Source: Alnus glutinosa (lineage: Eukaryota; Streptophyta; Magnoliopsida; Fagales; Betulaceae). From it: DNA of 64,000 nucleotides. This document shows, in pieces, positions 62,903-64,000 of the stretch. Where the stretch lies: contig NC_084888.1 of assembly GCF_958979055.1 (NCBI RefSeq), positions 29,626,804-29,690,803 of the forward strand, given 5' to 3'. Under the pieces are notes generated by a model. That model saw only the letters and a program-made list of their open reading frames with translations. It ran no database searches and had not been told where the DNA came from. The first letter of the stretch is position 1, and each line of letters opens with the position of its first letter. The translations under genes were made by a program, and so were the position numbers.

Positions 62903-64000
62903 CACTACAAAAAACATGGCATTTAGTGACGTGTCAGAAGACCCTCTAACACGTCACTAAACGTTGATGGCGTTACATTTGCGATGCGATTTCAACGTTA
63001 CAAAACCATAAGTCGCCAAATGCCTTTTACTGACGTGTGAGCATTCATATGTCACCGGCCATTTGGTGATGTGTCAAACTTTGACATGTCACTAATTGTT
63101 AGTGACGTGTCGTGTAGTGACACGTCACTAAAAGGCATTACATTCAGTGATGTGGTATATTGGACACGTCACTGAATTTAATGACGTGTCAAGGAGACAC
63201 GTCACTGAATTTAGTGACGTGTATTTTCATTACAAGTCACTAATTTAGTTTTTTGATTAAAAAAAAAAAGCATATATTTATACAATATCCGGTTGACCTA
63301 ATAGACATTTTACATTTACATTTCAACATTTCACAATCACAACAATCTATACATTTCCATTACCTATCAACAAACACAAGTACACAACCATATACATTTC
63401 CATTGATCATTGTCATGCCGCTGTTCTGAGTCCACTTTCCCACGTCACTTGCAACAATGCGAAACAGTTTGACATTAACCATGTACCTATTATAGGGGAT
63501 TGCTTCGACCCTCTACAATGCATAACCAGCTTGTCGCCCATTTTCTTCCTACGTTGATCGTCTAATTGATCGACCTATGAGTATATTACGTAAAATGGTA
63601 AACCAACGGTTTGTTCGGTTAGTTGATGTGATCAAGAAACTTTTATTACGAGGCATGTAATAAATAAAACCACATTATTCTTACGTATGCACGGTACCAA
63701 TTGCAGAACTGCTTAATAAGTTGGGCTTTCAACTGATCGTATGTAGGTCGCCCCCTGAATTGTGATCGCTTAAGTGTATCCATGTGCGTCATACAAATCA
63801 AATTTGGTTTCATTATGAACTATTCATCGAAAAAGATGCAAAGTGATTGGACATGCATATTCTACTAACACGACTTACATCCGCAGTTGAAGGAACTCGT
63901 CCGAGTTGAACGTAATATATCGATGAATTTGTGTCAATGTGATACGGTTGAGGGTGACTCGTGTTCCTACCCCTTTGAACCATCGAGATTTCATGGGGTC
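62903..64000. mobile_element. Terminal part of a CACTA (En/Spm) transposon
   Basis: Begins CACTACAAAAAACATGGC, the typical CACTA terminus, after a TAT that could be the 3-bp target duplication. From 62935 to 63240 at least ten subterminal repeats of the TTTAGTGACGTGTC type occur in both orientations, as used for transposase binding. Further in, minus-strand stretches look like exons, for example LKRSQFRGRPTYDQLKAQL near 63760 and DDQRRKKMGDKLVMHCRG near 63530, possibly from the element's own gene. The other end is outside the window. Confidence 0.85.

Overview
The window is nuclear DNA from a dicot plant, probably a woody one. It is AT-rich and full of microsatellites, and it carries spliced genes with GT..AG introns, all typical plant families. 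The species is not identifiable from the sequence. The many copies of a LINE ending in poly(T)-GATAAGTAA would fit Fagales, but that is only my impression.

Six protein-coding genes can be read exon by exon. In order they are URM1 (1089-2509, minus, 99 aa), PEX16/SSE1 (6285-13739, plus, 367 aa), a class I TCP transcription factor of the TCP9/TCP19 clade (22738-23808, plus, 356 aa, no intron), a phospholipase D beta (29137-39886, minus, 1093 aa), an SBT1.1-like subtilase (42548-45672, minus, 767 aa) and an XSP1/SBT4.14-like subtilase (56796-62370, minus, 753 aa). The first three keep the gene neighbourhood I recall from Arabidopsis At2g45680-At2g45695. PLD beta and the XSP1-like gene recall At4g00240/At4g00230. 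The genes do not form one pathway: URM1 acts in tRNA thiolation, PEX16 in peroxisome membrane formation, TCP in transcription, PLD beta in phosphatidic acid signalling, and the subtilases in the secretory pathway and cell wall.

The space between and inside the genes is mainly transposable elements, many with target-site duplications readable directly. They include: a TRIM retrotransposon with three LTRs and two internal domains in PEX16 intron 1; 5'-truncated LINEs in PEX16 intron 2 and PLD beta intron 2; several insertions consisting only of the LINE tail; a 1 kb non-LTR retroposon; a hAT element carrying a piece of a ribosomal protein S26 gene; a 3.1 kb hAT element; MULE-type MITEs with 9-bp duplications and GC-rich palindromic centres; PIF/Harbinger-like elements with TTA duplications, two of them head-to-tail and one carrying foreign DNA; a Cassandra TRIM with its 5S-like segment; and one end of a CACTA transposon at the right edge.

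I see no CRISPR array, bacterial-type operon or dedicated defence system. The most unusual content is the transposon biology: captured gene fragments, the three-LTR TRIM, tail-only LINE insertions and tandem MITEs sharing a TTA.
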